Numbered from the stretch's first letter, positions 36,305 to 46,135 are shown. The stretch: 64,000 nucleotides of DNA from Labilibaculum manganireducens (GCF_002843385.1 NZ_MVDE01000016.1:55378-119377); one strand, 5' to 3'. Numbers and translations are program-made. Notes: a model not told the origin generated them from the letters alone.

Positions 36305-38695
36305 TTACTCATATCTCAAACTCTCCACCGGATTCCTCGTAGCAGCCCGCCACGATTGAAACGAAACCGTAAGCAATGCAATTCCCAAAGCAATGAGTCC
36401 TGCCAAGGCAAAAATCCACCAGCTAAGTTCTGTTTTGTAGGCAAAGTTTTCGAGCCATTTGTGCATGGCATACCAGGCAATTGGGCAGGCCAATACAAAG
36501 GCGATGACTACCCATTTCAGAAAATCTTTGTTTAGCATAGCCAGTATTTCTTTGGTTTTGGCACCATTCACCTTTCTAATGCTTATTTCTCTTTTTCTTG
36601 CTTGTATAATTGAAATAGAGATTGCAATTAGGCCGATACAAGCAATTAGTATTGCCAGTAAGGACAGAGCACTGAGGAAATTCCGCTGATTGATGTATTG
36701 TTGATATCGTTGTAAATACAAATCATCAATGAATTGATAGCTTAGTGCATAATCTGGGAATAATTCTTGCCATGTATCTTGAATGCCACTTAAAGCACTT
36801 TGAAGGCCTTCTGGGGTAAAGCGTATGCTTATACATGAATTAACCATGTTTTGATAATGAATTGCCAATGGTTTTTCCTTTTCATTCATGCTGGTTAAAT
36901 GCAGATCATCACAAATTCCAACGATTTGTCCTTTGGGTAAAAGTTTCTTGTAAAAAAAGTTGAACTCAAATGATCTGTTCAGGAAATCTTCAGCTTGTAG
37001 TTTTGGATCAATGTATTTTAATGCTGTTTTATTAAGAATATATTGTTTGCTTACAGTATCTGAAGTGAAGTTGTTTCCAGCCAATATCTGTACATGATAG
37101 AAATCAAGGAAATTATGATCGCATGTAAATACATTTAACGGATTACTGGAGAATTCTTCTTGGGTAACACCTTCCAGATGATAGGGAAAAGCATCCATTA
37201 TTTCACCGCTGGGTTCCTCCATTGAGGCAGTGACGTTTTCAATTCCTGAGATTTTTAATAATTTATTTTTAAAGAGATCATATTTAGAAGCTAGAGAAGG
37301 CGATACATCGGTAATGTTGATAATATTTTTGTTGGATCCTCCCAGTCTGTTTTCCATTAACAGATTAATTTGACTTTGAATAACGAAAGTGGTAATTAAT
37401 AAGCCGACTACAATTGCAAATTGGAGAGATAGTAACACTCCCCTTGTGTTTTTTCCAGATTTGGTTTCTAAATTTAGAGAAGTCTTATTGAGTAAATTAG
37501 ATTTTAATTTGTGTTTTAGTAATGGCAATGTTCCTATTAAAGAGCCACATACAATAAGGAAAAAGATTATTTGTAAGAAGTGCTTGATAGTAGACTTTGT
37601 GATAATAAAATCTGGCAAGAAAAATAATTGCTGAAAACCCGAATAGGCAATTCGAGCCAAGCCAATTCCTAAAACAACCGAAATTCCAACAATTAGTAAG
37701 TTTTGCCACAAAGCAACCATTGCAATGTGCTGCAATTTCCCACCCAATAAATGGTTTATTAATATGTTTCTAGATCGTTCTTTTGTAGAAACGATATTAA
37801 TATTTGTGAAATTTAATAAAGCAACAAGAAAGATAAGAATGGTCAATAGGATTAGGAAATGAATGTTCTTTATATCTCCATTGATTTCAATTTCTCTGTC
37901 CTTGTTGCTATGAAGATGAATATCTTGAATAGCTTGCAGATGAAGAATGTTGGAGGTTATATCTTTTTCACTAAAATATTTTTTTTTGAATTGATCAAAC
38001 TGTTCTCGCACCCGAGTTATACTTTTAGCTTTGTTTAGAAGTAAATAGGTGTAATTCCAAGCAGAATAGTCAGCTTGATTTTCGAGAGAGGTAAGTATTT
38101 CAGGATGAAAATGAGATTGCAAAGGAACATCTTTCATAATTCCGACAATGGTATAATTATGAAATTTTTCATCATTCTGACTCTCTAAAGAAATTTGTTT
38201 GCCTATTGGATTTTCTGAACCAAAGAATTTGTTTTGAAGCGATTCTGAAATGACAGCCTGACCTTTAGAGACCAATATCTTATTAGCGTTTCCAATTAAA
38301 AGGGTTCCGTTGAAGACTTTGAAATAATTTGAGTCTGTAGCATAAGCTCCCTTGCTGTAAAATTTGTTTTCACCAATTTTCACCGCACATTGTTTAAATG
38401 GAGAAAGACGAGCCATACATTCTACCTCAGAAAAATCATCAGCCAAGTATTGAATAACAGGATTTCTTACTCGGGCAAAATGATTGTTGTAATCTTTTTT
38501 CTGATATTCTATTGTGAAACGGGCAACTCTATCACTATTAGAAAAATATTGATCAAAGCCAGTCTCAAATTGAATGTAATAAAGAATTAAAAAAACGGAA
38601 GCAAGTGAAACGGATAAGCCGATAATATTTGTGATACTATAAGCTTTCTGTCTAAGAATGTTTTTTAGTGCGTATTTAAAATTGTACCAAAGCAT
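36305..38695 (-). CDS. ABC transporter permease, FtsX/MacB type (paralogue 5)
   Basis: Fifth paralogue, 796 residues. The N-terminus MLWYNFKYALKNILRQKAYSITNIIGLSVSLASVF resembles that of paralogue 1 (MLWYHLKLSVLRLLKNRAFSVTNILGLSFG), suggesting that these two are closest. The C-terminal 87 residues differ from those of paralogue 6 by a single visible substitution (WWIF against WWVF). The coupling segment is NFTNINIVSTKERSRNILINHLLGGK. The gene is 15 bp from paralogue 6, and the 15-bp junction itself closely matches the junction between paralogues 1 and 2. Confidence 0.88.
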   Translation of the reverse strand: MLWYNFKYALKNILRQKAYSITNIIGLSVSLASVFLILYYIQFETGFDQYFSNSDRVARFTIEYQKKDYNNHFARVRNPVIQYLADDFSEVECMARLSPFKQCAVKIGENKFYSKGAYATDSNYFKVFNGTLLIGNANKILVSKGQAVISESLQNKFFGSENPIGKQISLESQNDEKFHNYTIVGIMKDVPLQSHFHPEILTSLENQADYSAWNYTYLLLNKAKSITRVREQFDQFKKKYFSEKDITSNILHLQAIQDIHLHSNKDREIEINGDIKNIHFLILLTILIFLVALLNFTNINIVSTKERSRNILINHLLGGKLQHIAMVALWQNLLIVGISVVLGIGLARIAYSGFQQLFFLPDFIITKSTIKHFLQIIFFLIVCGSLIGTLPLLKHKLKSNLLNKTSLNLETKSGKNTRGVLLSLQFAIVVGLLITTFVIQSQINLLMENRLGGSNKNIINITDVSPSLASKYDLFKNKLLKISGIENVTASMEEPSGEIMDAFPYHLEGVTQEEFSSNPLNVFTCDHNFLDFYHVQILAGNNFTSDTVSKQYILNKTALKYIDPKLQAEDFLNRSFEFNFFYKKLLPKGQIVGICDDLHLTSMNEKEKPLAIHYQNMVNSCISIRFTPEGLQSALSGIQDTWQELFPDYALSYQFIDDLYLQRYQQYINQRNFLSALSLLAILIACIGLIAISISIIQARKREISIRKVNGAKTKEILAMLNKDFLKWVVIAFVLACPIAWYAMHKWLENFAYKTELSWWIFALAGLIALGIALLTVSFQSWRAATRNPVESLRYE

Positions 38696-38710
38696 ATTTT
38701 CGTTTTAGAT

Positions 38711-41029
38711 TTATTCATACCTCAAACTCTCCACCGGATTCCTCGTAGCCGCTCTCCACGATTGAAACGAAACCGTAAGCAGTGCAATTCCCAAAGCGAT
38801 TAATCCAGCCAGGGCAAAAACCCACCAGCTAAGTTCTGTTTTGTAGGCAAAGTTTTCGAGCCATTTGTGCATGGCATACCAGGCAATTGGGCAGGCCAAT
38901 ACAAAGGCGATGACTACCCATTTCAGAAAATCTTTGTTTAGCATAGCCAGTATTTCTTTGGTTTTGGCGCCGTTTACTTTGCGAATACCGATTTCTTTCC
39001 TTTTTTGCTGAACGTAATAAAGCGACATGGCAAACAATCCCATAACCGAAATAATTACCGTTAGCAGAGTAAAATACATTACAATTTTGCCGGTTTTGTC
39101 TTCCCTTTCGTACCAGTTGTGAACCGTTTCGTCAAAAAAATCCAATTGTAATGGTGTACCATCAGTAAAGTCGCTGTGTGCTTTTTTAATTTTTTGAATG
39201 GTTTCGTAATTATTCTTACCGCTTAATTTTATTACATAGCTCCAGGCATACTGATCGGGTTTTAGAATGTGAAAATAGGCGGGTCCCAATTTGCTTTTTA
39301 AATCCCTGAAATGGAAATTTTTGACGATTCCGTAAATGGGGTATTCGGTACCTTTTAGTTTGAAATTGCTCTCATTTTCGGGCAATTCCAATTCTTTTAC
39401 CGCGGCTTCATTCAGCAAGCAAATGTTTTTAGAAAAGGCAATGCCCGTTTTTCTAATCGGAATGTTCAACAATTTAAAGAAGCTGGTATCCACAATAAAA
39501 TGTTGGAAGCTTAGCTCCTTGTCATTATAGGTAAAACATAAGTTGTTTCCTCCGTCAAGGGGTGTGCCGGCACTTAAACAAACATCTTCAACTCCGGGGA
39601 TTTTTTTCAGTATTTCCTGCAAAACGCGCTGTTTCGCACGAGGTATTTCACTCTCAAAACAAAGCATGTTTTCCTGTTCGAAACCTAGTTGATGATTCCG
39701 CAGAAAATTAGTTTGTTTATTGATGAAAAAAGCACTTGTGATTAAGCTAATAATAATGAGGTATTGAAAACTAACCATGATTCGGGAATAGATACTTTTC
39801 TCCTTCGTTCTGATTTTGCCTTTCATTACATCAATGGGATCAAACCGGGCAATTTTAATGGCTGGTATTATTCCTGAAATAATGCCAATAACACCCATAA
39901 ATAAAAGAGCAATGCAAATATTGATCCATGTAAATTCATCAATAAAATTGAGTTTTGCATCCAGTAAATAATTGAAAACCGGAACTACCTGAAAACATAA
40001 GATAACTGCAAGGAGTAAAGAGAAGAAACTAAGGATAATCGATTCGGACATACTTTGCAAAAACAAGTCTTTTTTCTTTCCGCCAATTAATTTTTTGATT
40101 GCAATTTCCCGGCTGCGAAAAGACGATTGGGCGACCGTAAGATTCACGTAGTTGATAATGGAAAGCACCAATATCAGAAATACAATACCCGATAATATCT
40201 GAAGAAAACCTTTGCTTTTATTTTTAGTGTCGTAGGACTTGGATGTGCTGAAGTACGAATCAACAATTGGCTCTAATTCAATAGATTTTGCATATTCTCT
40301 TTTAAACATCCAATTAACTTCCTTGAATATTTTTAATATTTCGGGAGCTTTAGCCTGAATATTGGTATTGGGTTTCGTTAAAATATACAAGCCATAAGAA
40401 TTGCTGTTATACGATTCCAAAAAATCATTCATCCCAAATACTTTTCCCAGAGTAGGGAAATTAACAAGCATATCGAATTTCTGAAAGTGCGTGTTGTCAG
40501 GTACATCTTCCATAATGCCAGTTACTTCAAGGTCAAAATCATCGTTAATTGTAAGAGTAGTTCCCAATTCCGGAAGTTTACCAAACAGTTTGTAAGCAAA
40601 AGACTTTGTTAAAACGATGGTATTTTCCCTGCTTAATACAGTTTTATTATCGCCGTTAAGCATCTTGAATGAGAAAATGCTAAGAAAGGATGAATCTGCA
40701 AATAGTGTCAGGCTTTTCAATTTAGAAGTGCCGGGAGCTTTTACATAAACTCCTATATTTCGGGTTCTGGCAAAATTTTCTACTTCCGGAAATTTTTGCA
40801 TTAGCAATGGTCCGGATGGGGGTGCAAAACCAGATTCTTCCCCATGAGTCACACGAAAAATCCTGTCTTTTTTCAAATGAAATTGATCGGCCGAATATTC
40901 ATTTTTTATATAAATACTCAAAAGGAGAATAAACATGATAGATATGGCAAAACCCAAAATAGTGATCACACTGTAAAGTTTATTTTTCCAAAGGTGCAGA
41001 GCAAAAGATTTCAAATGATTGGATATCAT
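38711..41029 (-). CDS. ABC transporter permease, FtsX/MacB type (paralogue 6)
   Basis: Sixth paralogue, 772 residues, the permease nearest the ATPase gene. The N-terminus SFALHLWKNKLYSVITILGFAISIMFILLLSIYI is the first helix, the coupling segment is YVNLTVAQSSFRSREIAIKKLIGGKKKDLFLQSMSE, and the final bundle contains KEIGIRKVNGAKTKEILAMLNKDFLKWVVIAFVLACPIAWYAMHK. It is separated from the ATPase gene by 45 bp. Because all six lack a fused ATPase domain, they must share the single ATPase or recruit one from elsewhere. Confidence 0.88.
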   Translation of the reverse strand: MISNHLKSFALHLWKNKLYSVITILGFAISIMFILLLSIYIKNEYSADQFHLKKDRIFRVTHGEESGFAPPSGPLLMQKFPEVENFARTRNIGVYVKAPGTSKLKSLTLFADSSFLSIFSFKMLNGDNKTVLSRENTIVLTKSFAYKLFGKLPELGTTLTINDDFDLEVTGIMEDVPDNTHFQKFDMLVNFPTLGKVFGMNDFLESYNSNSYGLYILTKPNTNIQAKAPEILKIFKEVNWMFKREYAKSIELEPIVDSYFSTSKSYDTKNKSKGFLQILSGIVFLILVLSIINYVNLTVAQSSFRSREIAIKKLIGGKKKDLFLQSMSESIILSFFSLLLAVILCFQVVPVFNYLLDAKLNFIDEFTWINICIALLFMGVIGIISGIIPAIKIARFDPIDVMKGKIRTKEKSIYSRIMVSFQYLIIISLITSAFFINKQTNFLRNHQLGFEQENMLCFESEIPRAKQRVLQEILKKIPGVEDVCLSAGTPLDGGNNLCFTYNDKELSFQHFIVDTSFFKLLNIPIRKTGIAFSKNICLLNEAAVKELELPENESNFKLKGTEYPIYGIVKNFHFRDLKSKLGPAYFHILKPDQYAWSYVIKLSGKNNYETIQKIKKAHSDFTDGTPLQLDFFDETVHNWYEREDKTGKIVMYFTLLTVIISVMGLFAMSLYYVQQKRKEIGIRKVNGAKTKEILAMLNKDFLKWVVIAFVLACPIAWYAMHKWLENFAYKTELSWWVFALAGLIALGIALLTVSFQSWRAATRNPVESLRYE

Positions 41030-41074
41030 GATTTACGCATTTAATAATTATCAATAAATTTTGAGAGAATAGAA

Positions 41075-41764
41075 TTACATTACTTCCTCAACCAGACTTT
41101 CTTCCATCACAACTTTTCCATCAAACAGATTGATGATTCGGTGAGCATAGCCGGCATCCTGAATGGAGTGAGTTACCATAATGATTGTTGTTCCTTCGCG
41201 GTTTAGTTCGGTAAGCAGCTCCATTACTTCCTGTCCGTTTTTCGAATCCAGATTACCTGTTGGCTCATCGGCAAGTATTAAGCCCGGGTTGGAAACAACC
41301 GCCCGGGCTATGGCCACACGTTGCTGCTGACCACCGGACAGCTGTTGAGGATAGTGTTGTGCACGATGACTCATGTTCATTCGATCCAGAACTTTGTTCA
41401 CCATCTCTTTTCTGGTTTTACTGCTGATTCGCTGATAAACCAATGGCATTTCAACATTTTCGAATACATTCAACTCATCAATCAGGTTAAAACTCTGAAA
41501 TACAAAACCAATGTTGCCTTTTCGCAAATCGGTGCGCTGACCTTCTTTTAAACCCGATACCTCGGTACTATCAAACGTGTATTGTCCTTCCGAAGGATTA
41601 TCGAGCAAACCCAGAATATTCATCAAGGTAGATTTACCGCAACCCGATGGACCCATAATGGCAACAAATTCGCCTTTGTTGATTTTCAGATTTACATTGT
41701 TAAGAGCCAAGGTTTCAATCTCATCGGTTCTAAATACCTTACTTAGGTTTACTGTGTTAATCAT
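41075..41764 (-). CDS. ABC transporter ATP-binding protein (MacB/LolD type)
   Basis: ATPase of 229 residues that powers the adjacent permeases. All core motifs are present: Walker [10 protein letters not shown] (38-46), Q-loop [22 protein letters not shown] near 92-113, signature LSGGQQQR near 142-149, Walker [14 protein letters not shown] and the H-loop VTHS. The VFENVEMPL and ADEPTGNLD context is characteristic of the MacB/LolD/FtsE subgroup. It lies 71 bp downstream of the HlyD-like gene, so the order of transcription is adaptor, ATPase, then six permeases. Confidence 0.95.
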   Translation of the reverse strand: MINTVNLSKVFRTDEIETLALNNVNLKINKGEFVAIMGPSGCGKSTLMNILGLLDNPSEGQYTFDSTEVSGLKEGQRTDLRKGNIGFVFQSFNLIDELNVFENVEMPLVYQRISSKTRKEMVNKVLDRMNMSHRAQHYPQQLSGGQQQRVAIARAVVSNPGLILADEPTGNLDSKNGQEVMELLTELNREGTTIIMVTHSIQDAGYAHRIINLFDGKVVMEESLVEEVM

Positions 41765-41835
41765 AGCTATTTATTTTAGAATTTATTTTCATGTGTAATT
41801 TACTAATTCGAATTTTTAAGTTCAGTACATGAACA

Positions 41836-43089
41836 TTATTTAAAATCAATCCGTTCATTATCTCCGAAGGTATCGTAACTGGATGTAATCACTTTCTCAC
41901 CTGTCTGCAATCCTTCCAATACCTCGAAATATTGAGAATTTTGTCTGCCGATTTTGATGTTTCGTTTGGTGGCAAACCGCTCCGATTCATCCAAAACAAA
42001 TACCCATTGTCCGCCGGTGCTTTGGAAGAATCCCCCACGGGACAGCAGTGTAGCTTCAACGGCTTGTCCCAATTCCAGTTTTATGTGATAGGTTTGTCCG
42101 GTGCGCAGATTCTCCGGCGATTTTCCATCAAAAATCAGATCCACCTTAAAGCGGCCATCGCGAACTTCCGGATATACTTTTTTAGTTTTCAAAATAAACT
42201 CCTGATCGTTTCGCTGCAGCGAAGCACTTAAATCGCGGCGGACACGGTCAATATAATGTTCGTCGACCTCGGCAAGCACTTTAAAATTGTTCAGAATATG
42301 AAGCTGACCTATTCTTTCGCCCCGGTTAATCGATTGACCGATTTCAATATCCAAACTTCCCAGCTGACCATCAGCCGGAGCTTTAATGTTCAAATTCTCC
42401 AGGCGCTCCCGAACCATTTCGAGGTTTTGTTTCATGTTATTCAGACTGCTGTTCATTTGTGTTTTCTGATTCTCCCGAAAAATGGAGTCCTGAACCATTC
42501 TTTGATATCTTAACTGTCGGTCTTGCAGGGAAAGGTCATAATCTTCCTTCGATCTTAAGTAGACTTCTTTCGAAATAAATCCCTTTTCGAATAAAAGTTG
42601 GTTCTGTTCGTATTGTCTTTTTTGCCGGATGATATCACTGTCGATACTAAGAATTTGCTGTTTGTTGCTGATTTTCTGCTGTTCCATATTAATCAAAGTA
42701 TTGCGCAGCTCATTGGCCTGATAGGCAAGTGACGATTCGGTATTGAGAATCTGCAATTTAAGATCGTTGTTAATCAGTCTGAGAATAACATCGCCTTTTT
42801 TTACCAATTCACCTTCATCAATTAATTTTTCGATCACTTTTCCACCTTCCTCAACATCCAGATAGATGGTTGTTTTGGGTTCAACCGTTCCGATAATCGA
42901 AATGTAATCTTTAAATTCTGCCTGCGAAACTTCTGTTATGGTGAGTTTATCGAGTTCGGTACGATAGGTAGAGGTAGAACTACTCAGCAGCATCCACACT
43001 AACAAACCAAGAAAAAGGACTCCAAGCAGGATATAAATATGTTTGGTTTTAAAACCTTTCTTCACTTCAATTTTACGATCCATTGACAT
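41836..43089 (-). CDS. HlyD/MacA-type periplasmic adaptor protein
   Basis: Membrane-fusion protein of 417 residues that would bridge inner-membrane permeases and an outer-membrane TolC-like channel. A single helix at about 17-36 (IYILLGVLFLGLLVWML) is followed by the first half-barrel/lipoyl segment (TVEPKTTIYLDVEEGGKVIEKLIDEGELVKKGDVILRL), a coiled-coil hairpin (about 105-230, rich in Leu, Gln, Arg and Glu), the second lipoyl half (LNIKAPADGQLGSLDIEIGQSI) and a beta-barrel domain ending near VLEGLQTGEKVITSSYD. No TolC homologue is encoded in the window, so the outer-membrane partner must be elsewhere. It is the first gene of the operon and faces the regulatory region. Confidence 0.9.
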   Translation of the reverse strand: MSMDRKIEVKKGFKTKHIYILLGVLFLGLLVWMLLSSSTSTYRTELDKLTITEVSQAEFKDYISIIGTVEPKTTIYLDVEEGGKVIEKLIDEGELVKKGDVILRLINNDLKLQILNTESSLAYQANELRNTLINMEQQKISNKQQILSIDSDIIRQKRQYEQNQLLFEKGFISKEVYLRSKEDYDLSLQDRQLRYQRMVQDSIFRENQKTQMNSSLNNMKQNLEMVRERLENLNIKAPADGQLGSLDIEIGQSINRGERIGQLHILNNFKVLAEVDEHYIDRVRRDLSASLQRNDQEFILKTKKVYPEVRDGRFKVDLIFDGKSPENLRTGQTYHIKLELGQAVEATLLSRGGFFQSTGGQWVFVLDESERFATKRNIKIGRQNSQYFEVLEGLQTGEKVITSSYDTFGDNERIDFK

Positions 43090-43146
43090 GTTTAAGCTGT
43101 TCTTTAAATTTATCAGAATAATAATCTGTTATTTATGCTTTGTTTA

Positions 43147-43162
43147 TCCAATCCTGTGCCAA
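43147..43162 (-). promoter_or_regulatory. Candidate sigma-54 promoter of the ABC transporter operon
   Basis: Read on the minus strand: TTGGCAC (the -24 element, TGGCAC exact), then AGGAT, then TGGAT. GG is followed after 10 bases by GA where the consensus has GC, so the -12 element is imperfect. It lies about 57 bp upstream of the HlyD-like start, and the divergent gene is a sigma-54-type activator. Confidence 0.5.
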
Positions 43163-43222
43163 GGCTTGTAAATTGCATATTAATAGATGTTTGTGTTGTG
43201 ACTGCTAAATTGGAGTGTAAAA

Positions 43223-43247
43223 AAATTAGACAACGCTTGTCTAATTT
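43223..43247. promoter_or_regulatory. Perfect palindrome, likely enhancer site for the adjacent response regulator
   Basis: AAATTAGACAA (43223-43233), CGC, TTGTCTAATTT (43237-43247): 11-bp perfect arms. It is about 62 bp upstream of the candidate -24 element, the expected distance for an NtrC-family enhancer site. Confidence 0.6.
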
Positions 43248-43425
43248 TTTGAAAACCTTTCTACTTTAGACCTGAAAAGTAAATAAGTTTCTCATTTTAG
43301 ATCTGCTATCATTCAGGAAAAGTTTGGGGTATTTAATGCAGGAAATTTTAATCGGGTATAATACAACTGAATAATCTGTGTTATTTCTAAATACTTTGTA
43401 CTAATGACTTGTTACTCAAAAAAAT

Positions 43426-44790
43426 ATGAAAGAAGCCAAAATTTTAATTGTTGATGACAATAAAAGCATTTTAAGCGCTTTGGATTTGTTACTAACCGGA
43501 AGCTGTAAAAAAGTAAAATGTTTGTCGAGCCCAAATGCTTTGCTTTCAGAATTGAAAAGTGACAACTACGATGTTGTGCTTTTGGATATGAATTTTAAAG
43601 CCGGAATTAATACCGGAAACGAAGGAATTTATTGGTTGAACCAAATTTTAGAATACAATTCGGGATTAAGTGTGGTAATGATTACTGCCTATGGAGATGT
43701 AGAGTTGGCTGTGAAAGCAGTGCGTTCGGGAGCTGTCGATTTTGTTCTGAAACCCTGGGAGAATGAGAAGATGCTGACAACTATCGAGATGGCCTGGAAA
43801 TTAAGCCATTCCAGAAAAGAGGTAAAGAATCTTCGCCTAAAGGAAAATGAATTCATTGCTGAGATTAACAAAAATAAAAATCACATTATTGGAAGTTCGC
43901 CGGCTTGGGAAAAAGTAATGGATGTGGTTCGAAAAGTGGCCATGACCAATGCGAATATCTTGATTACCGGAGAGAATGGAACCGGAAAGGAATTGGTTGC
44001 CCGGGAGATTCATCGCCTGTCGAACCGAAGCCAGAATGTGATGGTTACCGTTGATATGGGATCCATAGCCGAAAATTTGTTTGAGAGTGAATTGTTTGGT
44101 CACAAAAAAGGAGCATTTACCGATGCCGGAATGGATAGAATGGGGAAAATTGAAGCGGCCAACCAAGGCACGCTCTTTCTCGACGAAATTGGAAATTTAA
44201 GCCTGCCAATGCAGGCGAAATTGTTATCGGTGCTGCAGAACAGGACATTGACCCGACTGGGCGAAAATTTGCCTGTTGATATTGATGTGCGATTGGTTTG
44301 TGCGACCAACTGTAATCTGGTTAAAATGATTGGAGAAGGACGTTTTCGGGAAGATCTGCTTTACCGGATCAACACCATACAAATTGAATTGCCGTCCTTG
44401 CGCGACCGTATTGCTGACATTCCCGAATTGGTGCAGTTTTTTGTGAAGCTTTACGCTGAAAAATACAATAAGAACGGACTTGTTATTGCACCGGAAGCCA
44501 TCGCGAAATTACAAACTTACCGTTGGCCCGGTAATGTTCGTGAATTGCAGCATGCCATCGAAAAAGCTGTAATTCTTAGCGATACACATTTAATTAGTGC
44601 AAAAGATTTTGTTTTTAAAATGGATGAATTCTCGGCTGCTGAAGCCTTTGGCGGCACATTGGAAGATATGGAGAAGCAGTTGATTTTGGGAGCAATCGAA
44701 AAGCAAATGGGGAATCTTTCTGCTGTATCGGCGCAATTAGGAGTAACACGACAAACCCTTTACAATAAAATTAAGAAGTATGGCTTATAG
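43426..44790 (+). CDS. Sigma-54-dependent response regulator, NtrC/AtoC family
   Basis: Transcription activator of 454 residues. The receiver domain (1-120) has the phosphoacceptor Asp54 in VVLLDMNF. The AAA+ domain has Walker A GENGTGKE (182-189), Walker B GTLFLDEIG (248-256) and the sigma-54 contact loop GAFTDA at 229-234. The canonical loop is GAFTGA, so one position differs. The C-terminal Fis-type helix-turn-helix (about 429-454) is GNLSAVSAQLGVTRQTLYNKIKK. It overlaps the kinase gene by 11 bp, which makes them a cognate pair, and is divergent from the ABC operon, whose upstream region carries a palindrome and a -24/-12-like element. Control of that operon is the obvious hypothesis. Confidence 0.92.
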   Translation: MKEAKILIVDDNKSILSALDLLLTGSCKKVKCLSSPNALLSELKSDNYDVVLLDMNFKAGINTGNEGIYWLNQILEYNSGLSVVMITAYGDVELAVKAVRSGAVDFVLKPWENEKMLTTIEMAWKLSHSRKEVKNLRLKENEFIAEINKNKNHIIGSSPAWEKVMDVVRKVAMTNANILITGENGTGKELVAREIHRLSNRSQNVMVTVDMGSIAENLFESELFGHKKGAFTDAGMDRMGKIEAANQGTLFLDEIGNLSLPMQAKLLSVLQNRTLTRLGENLPVDIDVRLVCATNCNLVKMIGEGRFREDLLYRINTIQIELPSLRDRIADIPELVQFFVKLYAEKYNKNGLVIAPEAIAKLQTYRWPGNVRELQHAIEKAVILSDTHLISAKDFVFKMDEFSAAEAFGGTLEDMEKQLILGAIEKQMGNLSAVSAQLGVTRQTLYNKIKKYGL

Positions 44791-46135
44791 ACACTACAAT
44801 TCAGCTTTATTCTTACGGCTTGGTTTTGTGATTTTTTTCGCAGTGCTGATTGGCTGTTTTCTTTCGCAGGCATCCTATTATTTCGCGTTGCCAATTCTCT
44901 GCGCCGAAATTGTTTTGGTATTTCAATTTGTGCGTTTTTTGAACAAAACGCACAAGGAGATGAACTACTTTGTTCAGTCCATTAAAAATGAAGATACCAC
45001 TTTGCGTTTCCCCATTAAAACAGGCAATGCCATTATTAACGAACTGCATCAAAGTTTGAACGAGCTGAATGGAATTTTGCAGCAAGTGCAGGTGAAAAGC
45101 AAAATTAAGGAGAAATATTTCGGAGAAATTCTTCAAAATATTGCAACCGGAGTTGTGGTACTTGCCGAAGATGGTTACGTTACTGATGTGAATTCGGCGG
45201 CCTTGGAATTACTCAGTTTAAAGACTTTCACACACATTAAGCAACTCAATCAGGTCGATTCAAAATTTACGTCAGGTCTTACAGAACTAAAAAACCGCCA
45301 GAAAAAAGTATTGGATCTCATCTTAAAAAAAGAACGGATACAGGTGATTTCGAGATGTTCGGTAATTCGTCTGGAGAATGAAGAAGTGAAGCTAATAACT
45401 TTACAGGATATCCGGGGAGAGCTGGAACGAAAGGAAATTGATGCCTGGGTAAAACTGATTAGAGTGCTGAGTCACGAAATAATGAATTCGTTGGCTCCGG
45501 TTACTTCCATTTCTCAATCCCTGAAAAGAATATGGGAACAGAAATTGGGCGCCATAACGGATGTATCTGAGGATATTCATGTAGAAAAAACCATTAACGG
45601 TTTGGGCGTGATTACCGAGATGAGCGAAGCATTGATTCGGTTTGTACAATCGTATCGGGTGTTGTCAAAGGCACCGGAACCTAAATTAGCCATTATCGAT
45701 GCGCACTCTTTTTTCGATCGTTTAAATATTCTGTTGTCGCCCATAAAAGAGAGTTTTTCGGGAAATTTAAAATTGACACCACCCGTTAAAAGTTTTCGGT
45801 TTACGGCTGATGAACAGATGATGGTTCAGGTAATTATTAATCTGGTGAAAAATGCGGCAGAAGCTTTCAACGGACAGCCTGCCGGAACCGATTCTACTGC
45901 AGCTATTGCTGTAACTTCCATTCAAAAGGGCGAAATCACAGAGATCAGAGTATCAGACAATGGTCATGGTATTTCGGAAGAAATTGCAGATGAAATTTTC
46001 ATTCCTTTTTTCACCACAAAAGAGAACGGATCGGGCATTGGCTTGAGTTATTCCCGCCAAATTATGCGTGCCCATGGCGGCAGTCTGCTTTGCCGTTCGA
46101 AAGTAGGAGAGACCGTGTTTACCGTGAGGTGGTAG
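44780..46135 (+). CDS. Sensor histidine kinase (cognate of the NtrC-type regulator)
   Basis: Membrane-bound kinase of 451 residues. Two N-terminal hydrophobic segments (about 11-28 and 32-52) leave almost no periplasmic loop, so the signal is probably sensed in the membrane or the cytoplasm. A HAMP-like/linker stretch leads to a PAS-like region (about 115-210, NIATGVVVLAEDGYVTDVNSAALELL). The H-box is VLSHEIMNSLAPVTSISQS with His232, the N-box is VIINLVKNAAEAF, and the G boxes are SDNGHGIS and GSGIGLSYSRQIMRAHGG. The architecture fits kinases that pair with NtrC/AtoC-type regulators. No terminator was recognised after it. Confidence 0.92.
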   Translation: MAYRHYNSALFLRLGFVIFFAVLIGCFLSQASYYFALPILCAEIVLVFQFVRFLNKTHKEMNYFVQSIKNEDTTLRFPIKTGNAIINELHQSLNELNGILQQVQVKSKIKEKYFGEILQNIATGVVVLAEDGYVTDVNSAALELLSLKTFTHIKQLNQVDSKFTSGLTELKNRQKKVLDLILKKERIQVISRCSVIRLENEEVKLITLQDIRGELERKEIDAWVKLIRVLSHEIMNSLAPVTSISQSLKRIWEQKLGAITDVSEDIHVEKTINGLGVITEMSEALIRFVQSYRVLSKAPEPKLAIIDAHSFFDRLNILLSPIKESFSGNLKLTPPVKSFRFTADEQMMVQVIINLVKNAAEAFNGQPAGTDSTAAIAVTSIQKGEITEIRVSDNGHGISEEIADEIFIPFFTTKENGSGIGLSYSRQIMRAHGGSLLCRSKVGETVFTVRW

